Assembly (NCBI GenBank): GCA_039191605.1
Contig: JBCCXL010000027.1
Location: 1 to 52,663 of the forward strand
Reading direction: 5' to 3'
Source: JBCCXL01 sp039191605
GTDB taxonomy: Bacteria > Acidobacteriota > Thermoanaerobaculia > Multivoradales > JAHZIX01
Length of the DNA stretch: 52,663 nt
The position numbers and the translations under genes are program-made. Position 1 is the first letter of the stretch. Each line of letters opens with the position of its first letter. This document shows positions 43,749-52,538 of this stretch, piece by piece. The notes beneath the pieces are model-generated. The model ran no database searches. It was not told the origin of the DNA and saw only the letters and a list, made by a program, of their open reading frames with translations.

Positions 43749-44222
43749 TCATGAAGGAGTCTCCCTTCGCCCATCGCCTCCCACCTGAGCTACCGTGGTT
43801 TCGCAGAGGAAGCGTAACCAGCGGCGGTACCCGTTGAGCATCTCGGCGAAGGCCTTTCTCGCCTCGTCGGGCAGCTCTTTCGCCGACTCCCCCAAGAAGG
43901 AGTCGAGATCCAGGCTCCCGTCCCCGGGGCCCTCTTTGGTGGGCCTCTCCCCACCCACGGCGCCCAGGCTTCCCCAGCGAGGAAGGGAGGGACTAGCAGC
44001 CTGCCGCAAGAGCTCGATGGCCGCCACGAGCTCCCCCAATCCACAGCCGAGAGCCTGGAGTATCTTCTCTACCGAGGCCAGCGTCGGGGCTCGACGCCCC
44101 TGTTCATAACCGGACAGCATCGAGCTGGTGATCCCGGCTCGCCGGGCCACTTCCTTCTGCTGCATCTTTCGCTGCGTCCGCAACAGGCGTAACGCAGCTC
44201 CTAGGACTTCGGGTTCGAGCAT
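43749..44222 (-). CDS. XRE-family transcriptional regulator
   Basis: A 157-residue DNA-binding protein. Residues 5-60 form an XRE helix-turn-helix (LRLLRTQRKMQQKEVARRAGITSSMLSGYEQGRRAPTLASVEKIL). The remainder is a helical effector or oligomer part (LLRQAASPSL..., AKELPDEARKAFAEMLNGYRRWLRFLCE). The gene is 193 bases upstream of the thioesterase gene on the same strand and divergent from the Ser/Thr kinase gene (gap 377 bases). Its target and ligand are not evident. It is a small single-domain regulator, unlike the XRE/ImmA protein at 8228. Confidence 0.85.
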   Translation of the reverse strand: MLEPEVLGAALRLLRTQRKMQQKEVARRAGITSSMLSGYEQGRRAPTLASVEKILQALGCGLGELVAAIELLRQAASPSLPRWGSLGAVGGERPTKEGPGDGSLDLDSFLGESAKELPDEARKAFAEMLNGYRRWLRFLCETTVAQVGGDGRRETPS

Positions 44223-44599
44223 GACCTACGATCTCCAAAGTCCCACCCCGCTGCGCAGATTACAGGACATTCATGCGACCATCAAGTGATTCCTTAGTTC
44301 TCGACGCAAGAAATCTTCCTAGCTTATTGAGAACGAGCCGCTTGCCGCTCTTCATGGCCTTGGCTAGACTCATCGTTCGGACTCAACACTCTGGCTTCTC
44401 AAAGCCGCCCGAGGGCCCGATCTCGCCCCGTCGACCGCCTCCCCGCTCCCGCTAATCCCAGCCCTCGACCCCCAGTTCTAGACCCCCAGCCCTCGACCCC
44501 CAGTTCTAGACTCTCAGCTCTCGACTCCCAGCTCTCGACTCCCAGCCCATGGCCTAGCGGCCGAACATCCTCTACCCCCCAATTTTCTTCGATCCTCCC
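44223..44599. repeat. Seven 14-bp tandem repeats upstream of the kinase gene
   Basis: The 377-bp gap between the XRE regulator and the kinase gene has no gene. At 44457-44554 it carries seven tandem 14-bp units, consensus CCCAGYYCTCGACY, with two unit types (CCCAGCCCTCGACC and CCCAGTTCTAGACC) alternating over the first four. The rest of the gap, 44223-44456, shows nothing clear. Confidence 0.85.
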
Positions 44600-47233
44600 T
44601 TGCTCCCCGATCGCGTCGGCCCCTATCGAATCCAGCGCCGCCTAGGACAAGGCGGAATGGGAGAGGTGTACCTCGCCCACGACGAACGGCTCCACCGCCA
44701 GGTAGCTCTCAAGCAGATCCGCCCCGAGGCGGAAGAAGCCGCCGATGCCCGCGCCCGGGAGCGCCTGCGCCGAGAAGCCCGAGCCGTGGCGGCCCTATCC
44801 CACCCGGCGGTGGTCCAGCTCTACGACCTCATCGAGGAAGAGGATGGCGATTGGATCGTCCTCGAATACGCTCGTGGCGAAACGCTCAGCGAGCGGCTGA
44901 TCCACCGCCCGCTCCCGCTGAAGAACGTGCTCTCCCTCGCGGTTGAGATCTGTGGCGGACTCTCCGCCGCCCATGAGCAGGGGATCATTCACCGCGACCT
45001 CAAGACCGAAAACATCATCGTCACCCCCTCCGGCCACGCCAAGATTCTCGACTTCGGCCTCGCCAAGACCCTCATCCGGCTACCCGACGAGCAGACCCTC
45101 TCGGTCGAGGGCAAAATCATTGGGACGGTCCGCGCCATGTCCCCCGAACAGGCCCTGGGGAAGCCCGTGGACGAGCGCTCGGATCTCTTCTCTCTTGGCG
45201 TGCTGCTCTACGAATGCCTCACCGGCACCGCTCCCTTTCAGGGTTCGAGTCCGATGGAGACCTTGACCAAGGTTTGCGCCGAGCCGACGCCGGACTTGCG
45301 GGTGGAGCACCCCGATCTGCCGTCCCCCCTCGTCACCCTCATCGAGCGCCTGCTGTCAAAGAAGCCAGAGCACCGACCGGCAACGGCCGCCGCCGTGGAA
45401 GCGGAGCTCGAGATGATGAGAGCACAGCTCACCGCCTCAGAGCTGTCCAGGGAAATCTCGCCGTCGGGCATCGCAGGCCCCTCGGACCTGATGCCCACCC
45501 TGGTAGAAGGGAGCGTCCCGGTCACCGCGGTGGAATCCTGGAAGCAGCAGCGGCGGCGATTGATGCTCGGCATCGCCGCGGCCGTAGCCCTCACTCTCAT
45601 CGTCGTGCTGGTGCTAATTCCTTCCCTCCTTCGCCCCTCCCCCACGCGCCACGTCGCCGTTCCGCCACCTCAGGTCGAGCCGCGCGCTCTAGGCCTACCG
45701 GAAGATCTGGCCAAGCCGGAAGATCTGGCCCTCGAGCTCTCCGCCCTGGAGAGCACGGTGATCCGCACCCTCGCCGCGATGGATGGCGTGATCCCCTTAT
45801 CCCCTGCACAGCTGGGGCCCATCTCCGGTACCCCTCAGCAAATCTCCCAGGCCGCGGCGGCAGACGAGGTCGTCCTCACGACCCTGAGCTGCGACCCTCA
45901 AGGCTGCCGAATCGACCTCACCCGTCACCGAGGCAGCGATGGAGGAGTTCTCTGGACCCAGAGCTTCGAGACCTTTCGCGACGACCTCTACGGGCTCGCA
46001 AGAGCCACTGAAGCCCAGCTTCGGAGAGGCTTTCGAGACGTAAGCTCCACGGAGGGAGAGGGCCTGGAGGTCGCTCCGGAGGACTACGAGCGCTTCCTGC
46101 GATTGCGCACCGCCGTCCGTAGAGGCATCGACCCGGGGGACGACGAGCAGGCTCTGACCAGTCTTCAGGCGGTACGCCAGAGCTCCCCAGCCTTCGTCGA
46201 AGCGGACCTCTTAGAAGCCGAGATCTATCGCCGGCGCTATACCCACAGCCGCGATGAATCGGACTTTCAGCAGGCCCAAGCCCGGTTGGAAAGCGCCCGC
46301 ACCAAGGCCCCTAACGATCCCGGCCCGCTCCTGGGCCTCTTCATGCTCGCCTACGAAGCCGGTCAAAGCGAGCTCGCCGAGAGCGCTCTCGCAGCGGTCG
46401 AGGCCCTAGACCCGGGCAAGCCGCGGACCCTGGCGAATCGCGCCCTGCTGCTCGAGCAGCAGGGCTTGACCGACCAGGCCCTCACCACGATGCGCCGGGC
46501 GGCCCAGCGCCGAGCCATCTGGACGGTAGGCTTCGACCTCGCGCGCATGGAGTGCCGCATGGGCCAGGTCGCTCCCTGCCGTGAGGGCCTGGAAGCCCTC
46601 CTTTCCCAACAGCCCAGCAACTATCAGGTGCTCGCCGTTTTGGCCCGCACCGAGTTGCTCAGCGGAGATCCGGCGCGCTCCGCAGAGCTTTACGAGCGTT
46701 TGGTGGAGCTCTTCCCTCTGGATACCAATCGCCGCTCCAACCTCGGCTTGTCCTACCTACTCCTCGGGCGCTACCAACTCGCTGCCGAAGCCTTTCGCTC
46801 AGCGCGGGCCACCAACCCCTCCAACGCGATCTACTCCCTCAACCTAGCGGACACCATGACCCTGCTGGGGCAAGAGAGGGAGGCGGCGGAGCTGTACGAA
46901 GAAGTCTTGGCCCTGCTCTCCCAAGACCGAGCGAGACCCTCTGCCCAAAACCTCACCCTCGCGGCCCAGGCCCATGCCCACCTCGGCCGATCCCGAGATG
47001 CCGTAGCGAATATTCAGATCGCCCTCCAGCGCGCGCCGGACAACCCGTCCGTCGCCTATGAGGCGGCGCTGGTTTTCGCCCTCACGGGGGAGCGCGCCTC
47101 CGCCGCGGTGCAGACCGAGCGCGCCCTGAAGCTCGGCACCGAAGCCCGCTGGTTCGAGCTGCCCTGGTTCGACGATCTCCGAGAAGACCCCTCGTTCCAG
47201 GCGATCCTCGACTCCGCCGGCGGGCCTCAGTAG
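44600..47233 (+). CDS. Membrane Ser/Thr kinase with C-terminal TPR domain
   Basis: An 877-residue kinase starting at TTG 44600; the first internal ATG would cut the ATP loop. Kinase (about 8-275): GQGGMGEV 16-23, Lys38 (VALKQI), HRDLKTEN with Asp133, DFG 151-153 and SPEQ 181-184. A membrane helix at about 321-344 separates it from a periplasmic region. There about residues 365-500 resemble a TolB-like/small ligand-sensing domain, and 540-860 form tetratricopeptide repeats. This PknB-like layout is common in Acidobacteriota. Its 3' end overlaps that of the small convergent gene by 7 bp. Upstream lie the 14-bp repeats. Confidence 0.92.
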   Translation: MLPDRVGPYRIQRRLGQGGMGEVYLAHDERLHRQVALKQIRPEAEEAADARARERLRREARAVAALSHPAVVQLYDLIEEEDGDWIVLEYARGETLSERLIHRPLPLKNVLSLAVEICGGLSAAHEQGIIHRDLKTENIIVTPSGHAKILDFGLAKTLIRLPDEQTLSVEGKIIGTVRAMSPEQALGKPVDERSDLFSLGVLLYECLTGTAPFQGSSPMETLTKVCAEPTPDLRVEHPDLPSPLVTLIERLLSKKPEHRPATAAAVEAELEMMRAQLTASELSREISPSGIAGPSDLMPTLVEGSVPVTAVESWKQQRRRLMLGIAAAVALTLIVVLVLIPSLLRPSPTRHVAVPPPQVEPRALGLPEDLAKPEDLALELSALESTVIRTLAAMDGVIPLSPAQLGPISGTPQQISQAAAADEVVLTTLSCDPQGCRIDLTRHRGSDGGVLWTQSFETFRDDLYGLARATEAQLRRGFRDVSSTEGEGLEVAPEDYERFLRLRTAVRRGIDPGDDEQALTSLQAVRQSSPAFVEADLLEAEIYRRRYTHSRDESDFQQAQARLESARTKAPNDPGPLLGLFMLAYEAGQSELAESALAAVEALDPGKPRTLANRALLLEQQGLTDQALTTMRRAAQRRAIWTVGFDLARMECRMGQVAPCREGLEALLSQQPSNYQVLAVLARTELLSGDPARSAELYERLVELFPLDTNRRSNLGLSYLLLGRYQLAAEAFRSARATNPSNAIYSLNLADTMTLLGQEREAAELYEEVLALLSQDRARPSAQNLTLAAQAHAHLGRSRDAVANIQIALQRAPDNPSVAYEAALVFALTGERASAAVQTERALKLGTEARWFELPWFDDLREDPSFQAILDSAGGPQ

Positions 47234-47592
47234 CCGCTGATCGGCTCGTTGGCGATCGAAGGATCCGATTCGATCACCTCGCCGTCCACCACCACCCGCA
47301 GAACGAAGCGGTACGTGCCGGCGCTTTCGGTCGTACAGTCGTCATCGATCTGCACCAATCGGTCATTGCGGCGACTCACGCGCATGCAGCTCGGGCAGTT
47401 GTGAGGGCGCTTACCCTCATCTACCCAACAGATGGGATCATCAGCCCAATCTGCTCCGCGAAGATGGAAGTTGATGGGGATTCGCCCCTTTCCCCGCACT
47501 AGGATCACCTCTCGCGAATCGATGTCACCACTGTAGTAGAAGCTCTTCCGCTGTGGATTGAACTCCACCTTGACATTCTTAGGTGTCGCCAT
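47227..47592 (-). CDS. Hypothetical protein with CPSC motif, nrd operon neighbour
   Basis: A 121-residue protein I do not recognise. I start it at ATG 47592 (GGAAAGGAATC upstream). It looks beta-rich: VKVEFNPQRKSFYYSGDIDSREVILVRGKG, and the last 35 residues (YRFVLRVVVDGEVIESDPSIANE) resemble a small ligand-binding or cell-wall type fold. CWVDEGKRPHNCPSC has three cysteines, two in C-P-S-C, which could bind zinc. No signal peptide. It lies downstream of nrdB in the same orientation, but the hairpin at 47829-47858 lies between, so a separate promoter is likely. Its stop overlaps the kinase stop. Confidence 0.7.
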   Translation of the reverse strand: MATPKNVKVEFNPQRKSFYYSGDIDSREVILVRGKGRIPINFHLRGADWADDPICWVDEGKRPHNCPSCMRVSRRNDRLVQIDDDCTTESAGTYRFVLRVVVDGEVIESDPSIANEPISGY

Positions 47593-47747
47593 GATTCCTT
47601 TCCGGCCACGGAGCGGCGCGGTATCGATGCAGTGAGCATCTACCACAGCGCACCTTCCCAGCAGGTTTTAGATGACTGAAGACTGTGTCTGGAATACTGA
47701 AATGGTAGCACGCCGCCCTAACCCCAAGAGACTGCACCACTCCTAAG

Positions 47748-47766
47748 GGTCACTTCCCTGGCACCC
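47748..47766 (+). repeat. Single copy of the dispersed repeat (variant)
   Basis: GTCACTTCCCTGGCACCCC at about 47749-47767 matches the variant form seen near 34908. It stands alone in the gap after nrdB. Confidence 0.65.
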
Positions 47767-47828
47767 CGTCACGTAGGCAACGCTGAACCATGGAGTAAGG
47801 GGCTATAAAACTCGCAACCCAACGCCAA

Positions 47829-47858
47829 AGCCCCGTTTACCGGTAGGCAAACGGGGCT
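47829..47858 (-). terminator. Rho-independent-type terminator of nrdAB
   Basis: A perfect 10-bp stem, AGCCCCGTTT (47829-47838) with AAACGGGGCT (47849-47858), and a 10-base loop. It lies 60 bases after the nrdB stop; on the minus strand TTTGGCGTTGGGTTG follows, a weak T tract. Confidence 0.7.
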
Positions 47859-47917
47859 AGGTAGCGGCTCTTGCTCCCGAGCATTTCCCGGGAGTCGCTT
47901 TTAGGGCATCTCGAGGC

Positions 47918-48913
47918 TCAATCCCACTGCAGGGAGGCTCCGGTGCGGTATTCCGTCACTCGGGTCTCGAAGAAGTTCTTCTCCTTGGCGAGATCTGTCG
48001 ATTGCGACATCCACGGTAGCGGATTGGATCGGTTGTAGACCCGCGGAAGTCCGATTCGCTCCAGTCGACGATCCGCGATGTACTCGACATACTGGCCGAA
48101 TTGATCCGCGTTGATGCCGAGGAGTCCATTCGGGCAGGCATCGTGGGCGTAGCGCTGCTCCAGCGTGACGCTTTGAGTCACCAAATCCACGATTTCGCTC
48201 TTGAACTCGGCCGTCCAGATCTCGGGATTCTCGGTCTTGATGGTGTTGATGAGGTCGCAGCCAAAGGCTAGGTGCAGACTCTCGTCCCGCATGATGTACT
48301 CGAATTGCTCGCCGATCCCCACCATCTTGTTCTGACGCTTCATCGCCAGCATCATCGCAAAGCCAGCGTAAAAGAAGATGCCTTCCATGATGACGTAGAA
48401 GCCCACCAGGTCGCGAACAAATTGCTGGATGTTCGCCGTCCCCTCAGTGGTGAAGCTGGAATCGAAGACCGACCGGGTCAGATCTACCACGAATTCGTCC
48501 TTCTCCCGGATGGACGGAATTTCGAGGTACATGTTGTAAATGTCATCCGGATCGAGGCCCAGAGTGTCGCAGCAGTAGATGAAGGTATCGGTGTGCACCG
48601 CCTCTTCGAAGGCCTGCCGCAGAAGATATTGCCGAGCCTCTGGGTTAGTGACGTGGTTATAGACCGCCAGAACGAGATTATTTGCGGTCAGAGACTCCGC
48701 CGTAGAGAAGAAACCAAGATTCCATAGAATCATCCGACGCTCGTCCTCGTTGAGGACCCGCGGGTTCTTCCACTGCTCCACGTCCTTCTGCATCGAGATC
48801 TCTTCAGGCGTCCAGTTATTCGCCAGAGCATCCTTGTAATGCTGACGAGCCCAAAGGTATTTCATCGGCAGAATCTTGTTGGGATCGGTCTTCGAGCTAT
48901 TGATGATGGTCAT
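47918..48913 (-). CDS. nrdB: Ribonucleoside-diphosphate reductase beta subunit, class Ic
   Basis: A 331-residue R2 subunit that holds the metal cofactor for making deoxyribonucleotides. Metal ligands are Glu73, Glu104, His107, Glu177, Glu211 and His214. The residue at the radical-tyrosine site is Phe111 (H-T-D-T-F-I-Y), and the first ligand is Glu rather than Asp. Each of these positions is exactly 16 lower than in Chlamydia trachomatis R2 (Glu89, Glu120, His123, Phe127, Glu193, Glu227, His230). Tyr113 likewise corresponds to Tyr129. I therefore assign class Ic (Mn/Fe cofactor, no Tyr radical). The gene follows nrdA by 267 bp. Confidence 0.95.
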   Translation of the reverse strand: MTIINSSKTDPNKILPMKYLWARQHYKDALANNWTPEEISMQKDVEQWKNPRVLNEDERRMILWNLGFFSTAESLTANNLVLAVYNHVTNPEARQYLLRQAFEEAVHTDTFIYCCDTLGLDPDDIYNMYLEIPSIREKDEFVVDLTRSVFDSSFTTEGTANIQQFVRDLVGFYVIMEGIFFYAGFAMMLAMKRQNKMVGIGEQFEYIMRDESLHLAFGCDLINTIKTENPEIWTAEFKSEIVDLVTQSVTLEQRYAHDACPNGLLGINADQFGQYVEYIADRRLERIGLPRVYNRSNPLPWMSQSTDLAKEKNFFETRVTEYRTGASLQWD

Positions 48914-49140
48914 ATCGTGCCTTTGTAGCGTTTCGCTTCGCCAGGGCCTTGGAATCGTTGGAGTAACAACCGATGAAGAAGGCCTCGAAGCTTGTCTGAA
49001 GATGAAAATTCCTGTGGCTGCAGCCTAGAGAGCTGCAAGGGCAGCCTGCTCCCAAACACCCCAACTCGGTAGAGAAGCTCGCCGTCGAGGCGGGCGTTTG
49101 GGAAATCTCGGCCGTTAGCCAGCCGCTGTCCTGAGCAGGC

Positions 49141-49195
49141 TTTTGTTATTGGCGGGCTTCCGTCATTGGCAAGCCTCCCGTCATTGACAGGCCTC
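49141..49195. repeat. Short direct repeat at the nrdA 3' end
   Basis: Three imperfect 18-19-base copies of a GTCATTGGCAAGCCTCCC-like unit run through the end of nrdA (its stop is at 49181) and into the gap before nrdB. Confidence 0.5.
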
Positions 49196-52027
49196 ACAGT
49201 CCGGATCCTCGATACGGCAAAGCTTGGGATCCGCCTTGGGCATCATGAGCGCTGGCTGACGCCCGTTGACCGGAGGCACCGACTCTTCTGCCACAGGGCT
49301 CGCGGTAGGTGGTGCCGCCGCTGGCGCCGCAGCCTTTGGCTGCTGGTACTCACGCTTTTGGGTAAAGCCATATTTATTGGCGTCGAGGGTCGCCTTCTCG
49401 ATCTGGGTGGCTCCGAGAGTCCTCAGGTAGTAGGTCGTCTTGAGGCCGAAGCGCCAGGCGGCTAGGTAGGTATCCGAGAGCTTCTTGCCCGAGACCCCAG
49501 CGAGAAATACGTTGTGAGACTGGCTCTGGTCGATCCATTTGCCACGGGCCGCGGTGAGCTTCAGCGCCCACACGGGATCAATCTCGAAGGCCTCGCGATA
49601 CTTCTCTTTCATCGCATCGGGGATCTCGTCGATACTGGAGATGTTGCCGTCGAAGTACTTCAGCCGCTCGAGCATCTCCTCATCCCACAAGCCGAGCTTC
49701 TTCAAGTCCTCGACGAGGTAGGCGTTGACGATGGTGAACTCGCCACTGATGTTGGACTTGACGTAGATGTTCTTGTAGATCGGCTCGATGCAGGGGAAGC
49801 AGCCGGAAATATTCGAGATGGTTGCGGTGGGAGCGATGGCCATGGTGTTCGAGTTCCGCATGCCGTGCTCTTGGACGTGCTGGCGTACGACGCTCCAATC
49901 CATCTTCTGCGCTCTGGAGACCTCGATCGGGACTCCGCGCTCCTGCTCCAGCAAATCGAGGGTATCGAGAGGGAAGATTCCGCGGTCCCACTTGGATCCA
50001 GGGAAGCTGCCATAGGCGCCCCGCTCTTTCGCCAGCTTGGAAGAAGCGTAGATGGCGTGGAATGAGATTCTCTCCATCACCTCATCCGCAACGTCCAGGG
50101 CCCCTTGGGAAGTGAAGGGCAGATCCATCTTGAACAGCGCGTCCTGGAAGCCCATCAGGCCCAGCCCAATGGGCCGATGCCGCAGATTCGAGTTGCGCGC
50201 TTCGTCCGTCGGATAGAAGTTGATGTCGATGACGTTGTCCAGCATGCGGATCGCCGTCTCGACGGTATCGGCAAGAAGGGCCTCGTCGAGCTGTCCGCTG
50301 ACGTCCACGTGCCTCGAGAGGTTAATGGAGCCCAGATTGCAGACGGCGGTCTCGTCTGCCGAGGTGTTCAGGGTGATCTCGGTGCACAGATTGGAGCTGT
50401 GAATCACGCCGACATGATCCTGCGGAGAACGCACGTTGCAGGCGTCCTTGAAGGTCACCCAAGGATGGCCGGTTTCAAAGAGCATGGTGAGCATCTTGCG
50501 CCACAACACCTTCGCCGGCATGGTCTTGAACAGCTGCATCTGCCCATTGCGGGCCTTCTCTTCATAGGCCGTATAGGCCTGCTCAAAGGCACGACCGTAG
50601 AGGTGATGAAGATCCGGCACCTCGTCTGGCGAGAAGAGGGTCCAGTCTGCGTCCTGCTGGATCCGCTTCATGAACAAATCTGGAATCCAGTTCGAAGTGT
50701 TCATGTCGTGGGTGCGGCGCCGCTCGTCTCCGGTGTTCTTGCGCAGATCGAGGAAGTCCTCGATGTCCAGATGCCAAGTCTCGAGGTAGGCGCAAGTGGC
50801 ACCTCGCCGCTTGCCGCTGCGGTTGATCGCCATGGTGACGTCGTTGGCGATCTTGAGGAACGGGATCACGCCCTGACTCTCGACCTTGGTCGAACGAATC
50901 GGCGAGCCCGTAGCGCGGACATTCGTCCAATCGTTGCCGATTCCCCCAGACCACTTCGAGAGCTGAGAGTTATCGCCGAGGCATTTGAAGATGTGCTGGA
51001 GATCGTCCTCCACCGTCGTGAGATAGCAGGACGAGAGCTGCGGGCGCGGCGTGCCGGAGTGGAAGAGGGTGGGCGTCGAGGCGACATAACGCAGCGAGGA
51101 GAAGAGCTGGTAGAACTCGATAGCCCTCGCCTCTCGGTCCTGCTCCTCGATCGCCAAGCCCATCGCTACACGCATCCAGAAATGCTGAGGCAGCTCGAGG
51201 CAACGCTCCTGATACCGCACCAGATAGCGCTCGTAGAGGGTTTGAATTCCCAAGTATTGGAAGAGTCGATCACGCTCTGGCACCAGAGCCGCCGCTAGCT
51301 GATCTAGATCGAAGCGCTGCAGCTCTTCATCGTAGAGGTCCAGCTCAACGCCGCGCCGAATGTGATCCTGGAAAGACTGTCGGTAGGCACCCTCGAGCTC
51401 TCCGTCCTGGAGCGAGCGACCGAGAACCTCCTTATAGACCTTCTCGAGCAGCAACCGAGCGGCGAGAGAAGAGTAGGCGGGATCCCGCTCGATGAAGGTC
51501 GCGGCAGCCATGACCAGGGCCTGGGCGATGCGCTCTGAAGGGATCTCGTCATAGACGTTATTGATCACCTCCCGAGCTACGGTGTCGGCGGAGATGCTGT
51601 CTTCGATACCCTCGCTGGCCCGATCCACCGCCTCAATGATGTTCTTGGCGTTGAAGAGCACTTTTCGTCCATCGCTCTTCATCACCGTCAACTTGCCTAG
51701 ACGAGCGCTCTCTATGGCTCTCTGGCGGGCCTCATCGCGCACCTTCTGCCGATCTGCGCGGTACAGGATGTAGGCCTTTGCGATCTCGTAGTTCCCGGCC
51801 CGAACCAGGTGCTTTTCAACAATGTCTTGAACATTCTCGACGTTGGGGAAGAACTCGACGAAGCGAACGCCGATCTCCTCTTGGATATCCGTGACTAAAT
51901 GGTCTAGGTCGCCGTTGAGAGAAGGCGCTCCGACCGCATTGACCGCCTTCGCCATTGCATTGCGAATGCGGTCCGCGTCGAAATCGACGACATCGCCGTT
52001 TCTCTTGACGACTTTCAGAGTTCGCAT
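49181..52027 (-). CDS. nrdA: Ribonucleoside-diphosphate reductase alpha subunit
   Basis: A 948-residue R1 subunit, longer than usual. Two ATP-cone domains occupy about 1-95 (LKVVKRNGDVVDFDADRI) and 112-210 (LTVMKSDGRKVLFNAKNI). Catalytic motif N546-L-C548-T-E550 (thiyl-radical Cys548) and redox pair Cys334 (SSCYLTT) and Cys563 (AVCNLGSINL). The radical-path tyrosines are in TTYYLRTLG. An Ala/Pro-rich linker (about 890-915) leads to the C-terminal cysteines Cys944 and Cys947 (CEACQ), which accept electrons from thioredoxin. It is the first gene of nrdAB; see the NrdR-like boxes upstream. ATG 52027 follows GAGAGGT. Confidence 0.96.
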   Translation of the reverse strand: MRTLKVVKRNGDVVDFDADRIRNAMAKAVNAVGAPSLNGDLDHLVTDIQEEIGVRFVEFFPNVENVQDIVEKHLVRAGNYEIAKAYILYRADRQKVRDEARQRAIESARLGKLTVMKSDGRKVLFNAKNIIEAVDRASEGIEDSISADTVAREVINNVYDEIPSERIAQALVMAAATFIERDPAYSSLAARLLLEKVYKEVLGRSLQDGELEGAYRQSFQDHIRRGVELDLYDEELQRFDLDQLAAALVPERDRLFQYLGIQTLYERYLVRYQERCLELPQHFWMRVAMGLAIEEQDREARAIEFYQLFSSLRYVASTPTLFHSGTPRPQLSSCYLTTVEDDLQHIFKCLGDNSQLSKWSGGIGNDWTNVRATGSPIRSTKVESQGVIPFLKIANDVTMAINRSGKRRGATCAYLETWHLDIEDFLDLRKNTGDERRRTHDMNTSNWIPDLFMKRIQQDADWTLFSPDEVPDLHHLYGRAFEQAYTAYEEKARNGQMQLFKTMPAKVLWRKMLTMLFETGHPWVTFKDACNVRSPQDHVGVIHSSNLCTEITLNTSADETAVCNLGSINLSRHVDVSGQLDEALLADTVETAIRMLDNVIDINFYPTDEARNSNLRHRPIGLGLMGFQDALFKMDLPFTSQGALDVADEVMERISFHAIYASSKLAKERGAYGSFPGSKWDRGIFPLDTLDLLEQERGVPIEVSRAQKMDWSVVRQHVQEHGMRNSNTMAIAPTATISNISGCFPCIEPIYKNIYVKSNISGEFTIVNAYLVEDLKKLGLWDEEMLERLKYFDGNISSIDEIPDAMKEKYREAFEIDPVWALKLTAARGKWIDQSQSHNVFLAGVSGKKLSDTYLAAWRFGLKTTYYLRTLGATQIEKATLDANKYGFTQKREYQQPKAAAPAAAPPTASPVAEESVPPVNGRQPALMMPKADPKLCRIEDPDCEACQ

Positions 52028-52396
52028 GGGGGGACCTCTCGCTCCTTAAGACTGTCTCGAATTGATGATTCGGAGATCTCGAACCGGGCGCAAAGAAGTT
52101 CGCGGGGGGTTATTCGATTCGAAATCTTCCATAAGCGGAGTCGGATCGCTGACACGCAAACACCGCCACACCACGGCGAAGTCGTCGCGTCTCTGCATCG
52201 AAGAGGAGGCATACCATCGACCACTCGGTTGCTCCCGCCACCACCTCAAAGGCAAGGAACGGAGCACCGACACCGGCAAGCGGTGCATTGAGGGCCCCAT
52301 CTCACAAGAGACGGTGAAGGAGCCATGATCGAGAAGGCAATCGCCGCTTCGAGCAGGCCCTTTTCAACTTTCAGCGCTTATAGCGCAGTGTCGAAC

Positions 52397-52425
52397 AACC
52401 TACTAGATGTAGTGATAGGTGTCAA
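52397..52425 (-). promoter_or_regulatory. Candidate nrdAB promoter
   Basis: On the minus strand TTGACA (52425-52420) is a perfect -35, followed by a 17-base spacer and TAGGTT (52402-52397), which keeps the T1, A2 and T6 of a -10. It points toward nrdA, about 370 bases away. Confidence 0.6.
52400..52415. promoter_or_regulatory. NrdR-like box, promoter-proximal
   Basis: CTACTAGATGTAGTGA agrees with the NrdR box ACACTATATATAGTGT at 11 of 16 positions. It lies between the candidate -35 and -10, so bound NrdR would block the promoter. Confidence 0.6.
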
Positions 52426-52431
52426 CGTCCT

Positions 52432-52447
52432 ACACAAGATCCTGTGC
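52432..52447. promoter_or_regulatory. NrdR-like box, promoter-distal
   Basis: ACACAAGATCCTGTGC is near-palindromic and agrees with the NrdR consensus (allowing A/T at its variable positions) at about 12 of 16 positions. It starts 32 bp from the proximal box, about three helical turns, the spacing NrdR uses to bind paired boxes. Confidence 0.6.
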
Positions 52448-52489
52448 CTACCCGCTTCGGCACCACCCAGCCATCCCCGCCCCCCACGC

Positions 52490-52538
52490 GGTGCCAGGGA
52501 CCTTCCCCAAAGCCCTCCGTTTCGGTGCCAGGGACCTT
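52490..52538 (-). repeat. Two inverted copies of the dispersed repeat
   Basis: GGTGCCAGGGACCTT at 52490-52504 and at 52524-52538, both in the opposite orientation to the array at 38920. They lie upstream of the nrdAB promoter. Confidence 0.85.

Noticed and set aside
52046..52300. 84-codon minus-strand frame in the nrdA leader as a leader peptide
   Set aside because: Composition looks random, with no conserved motif; the leader probably does not code.
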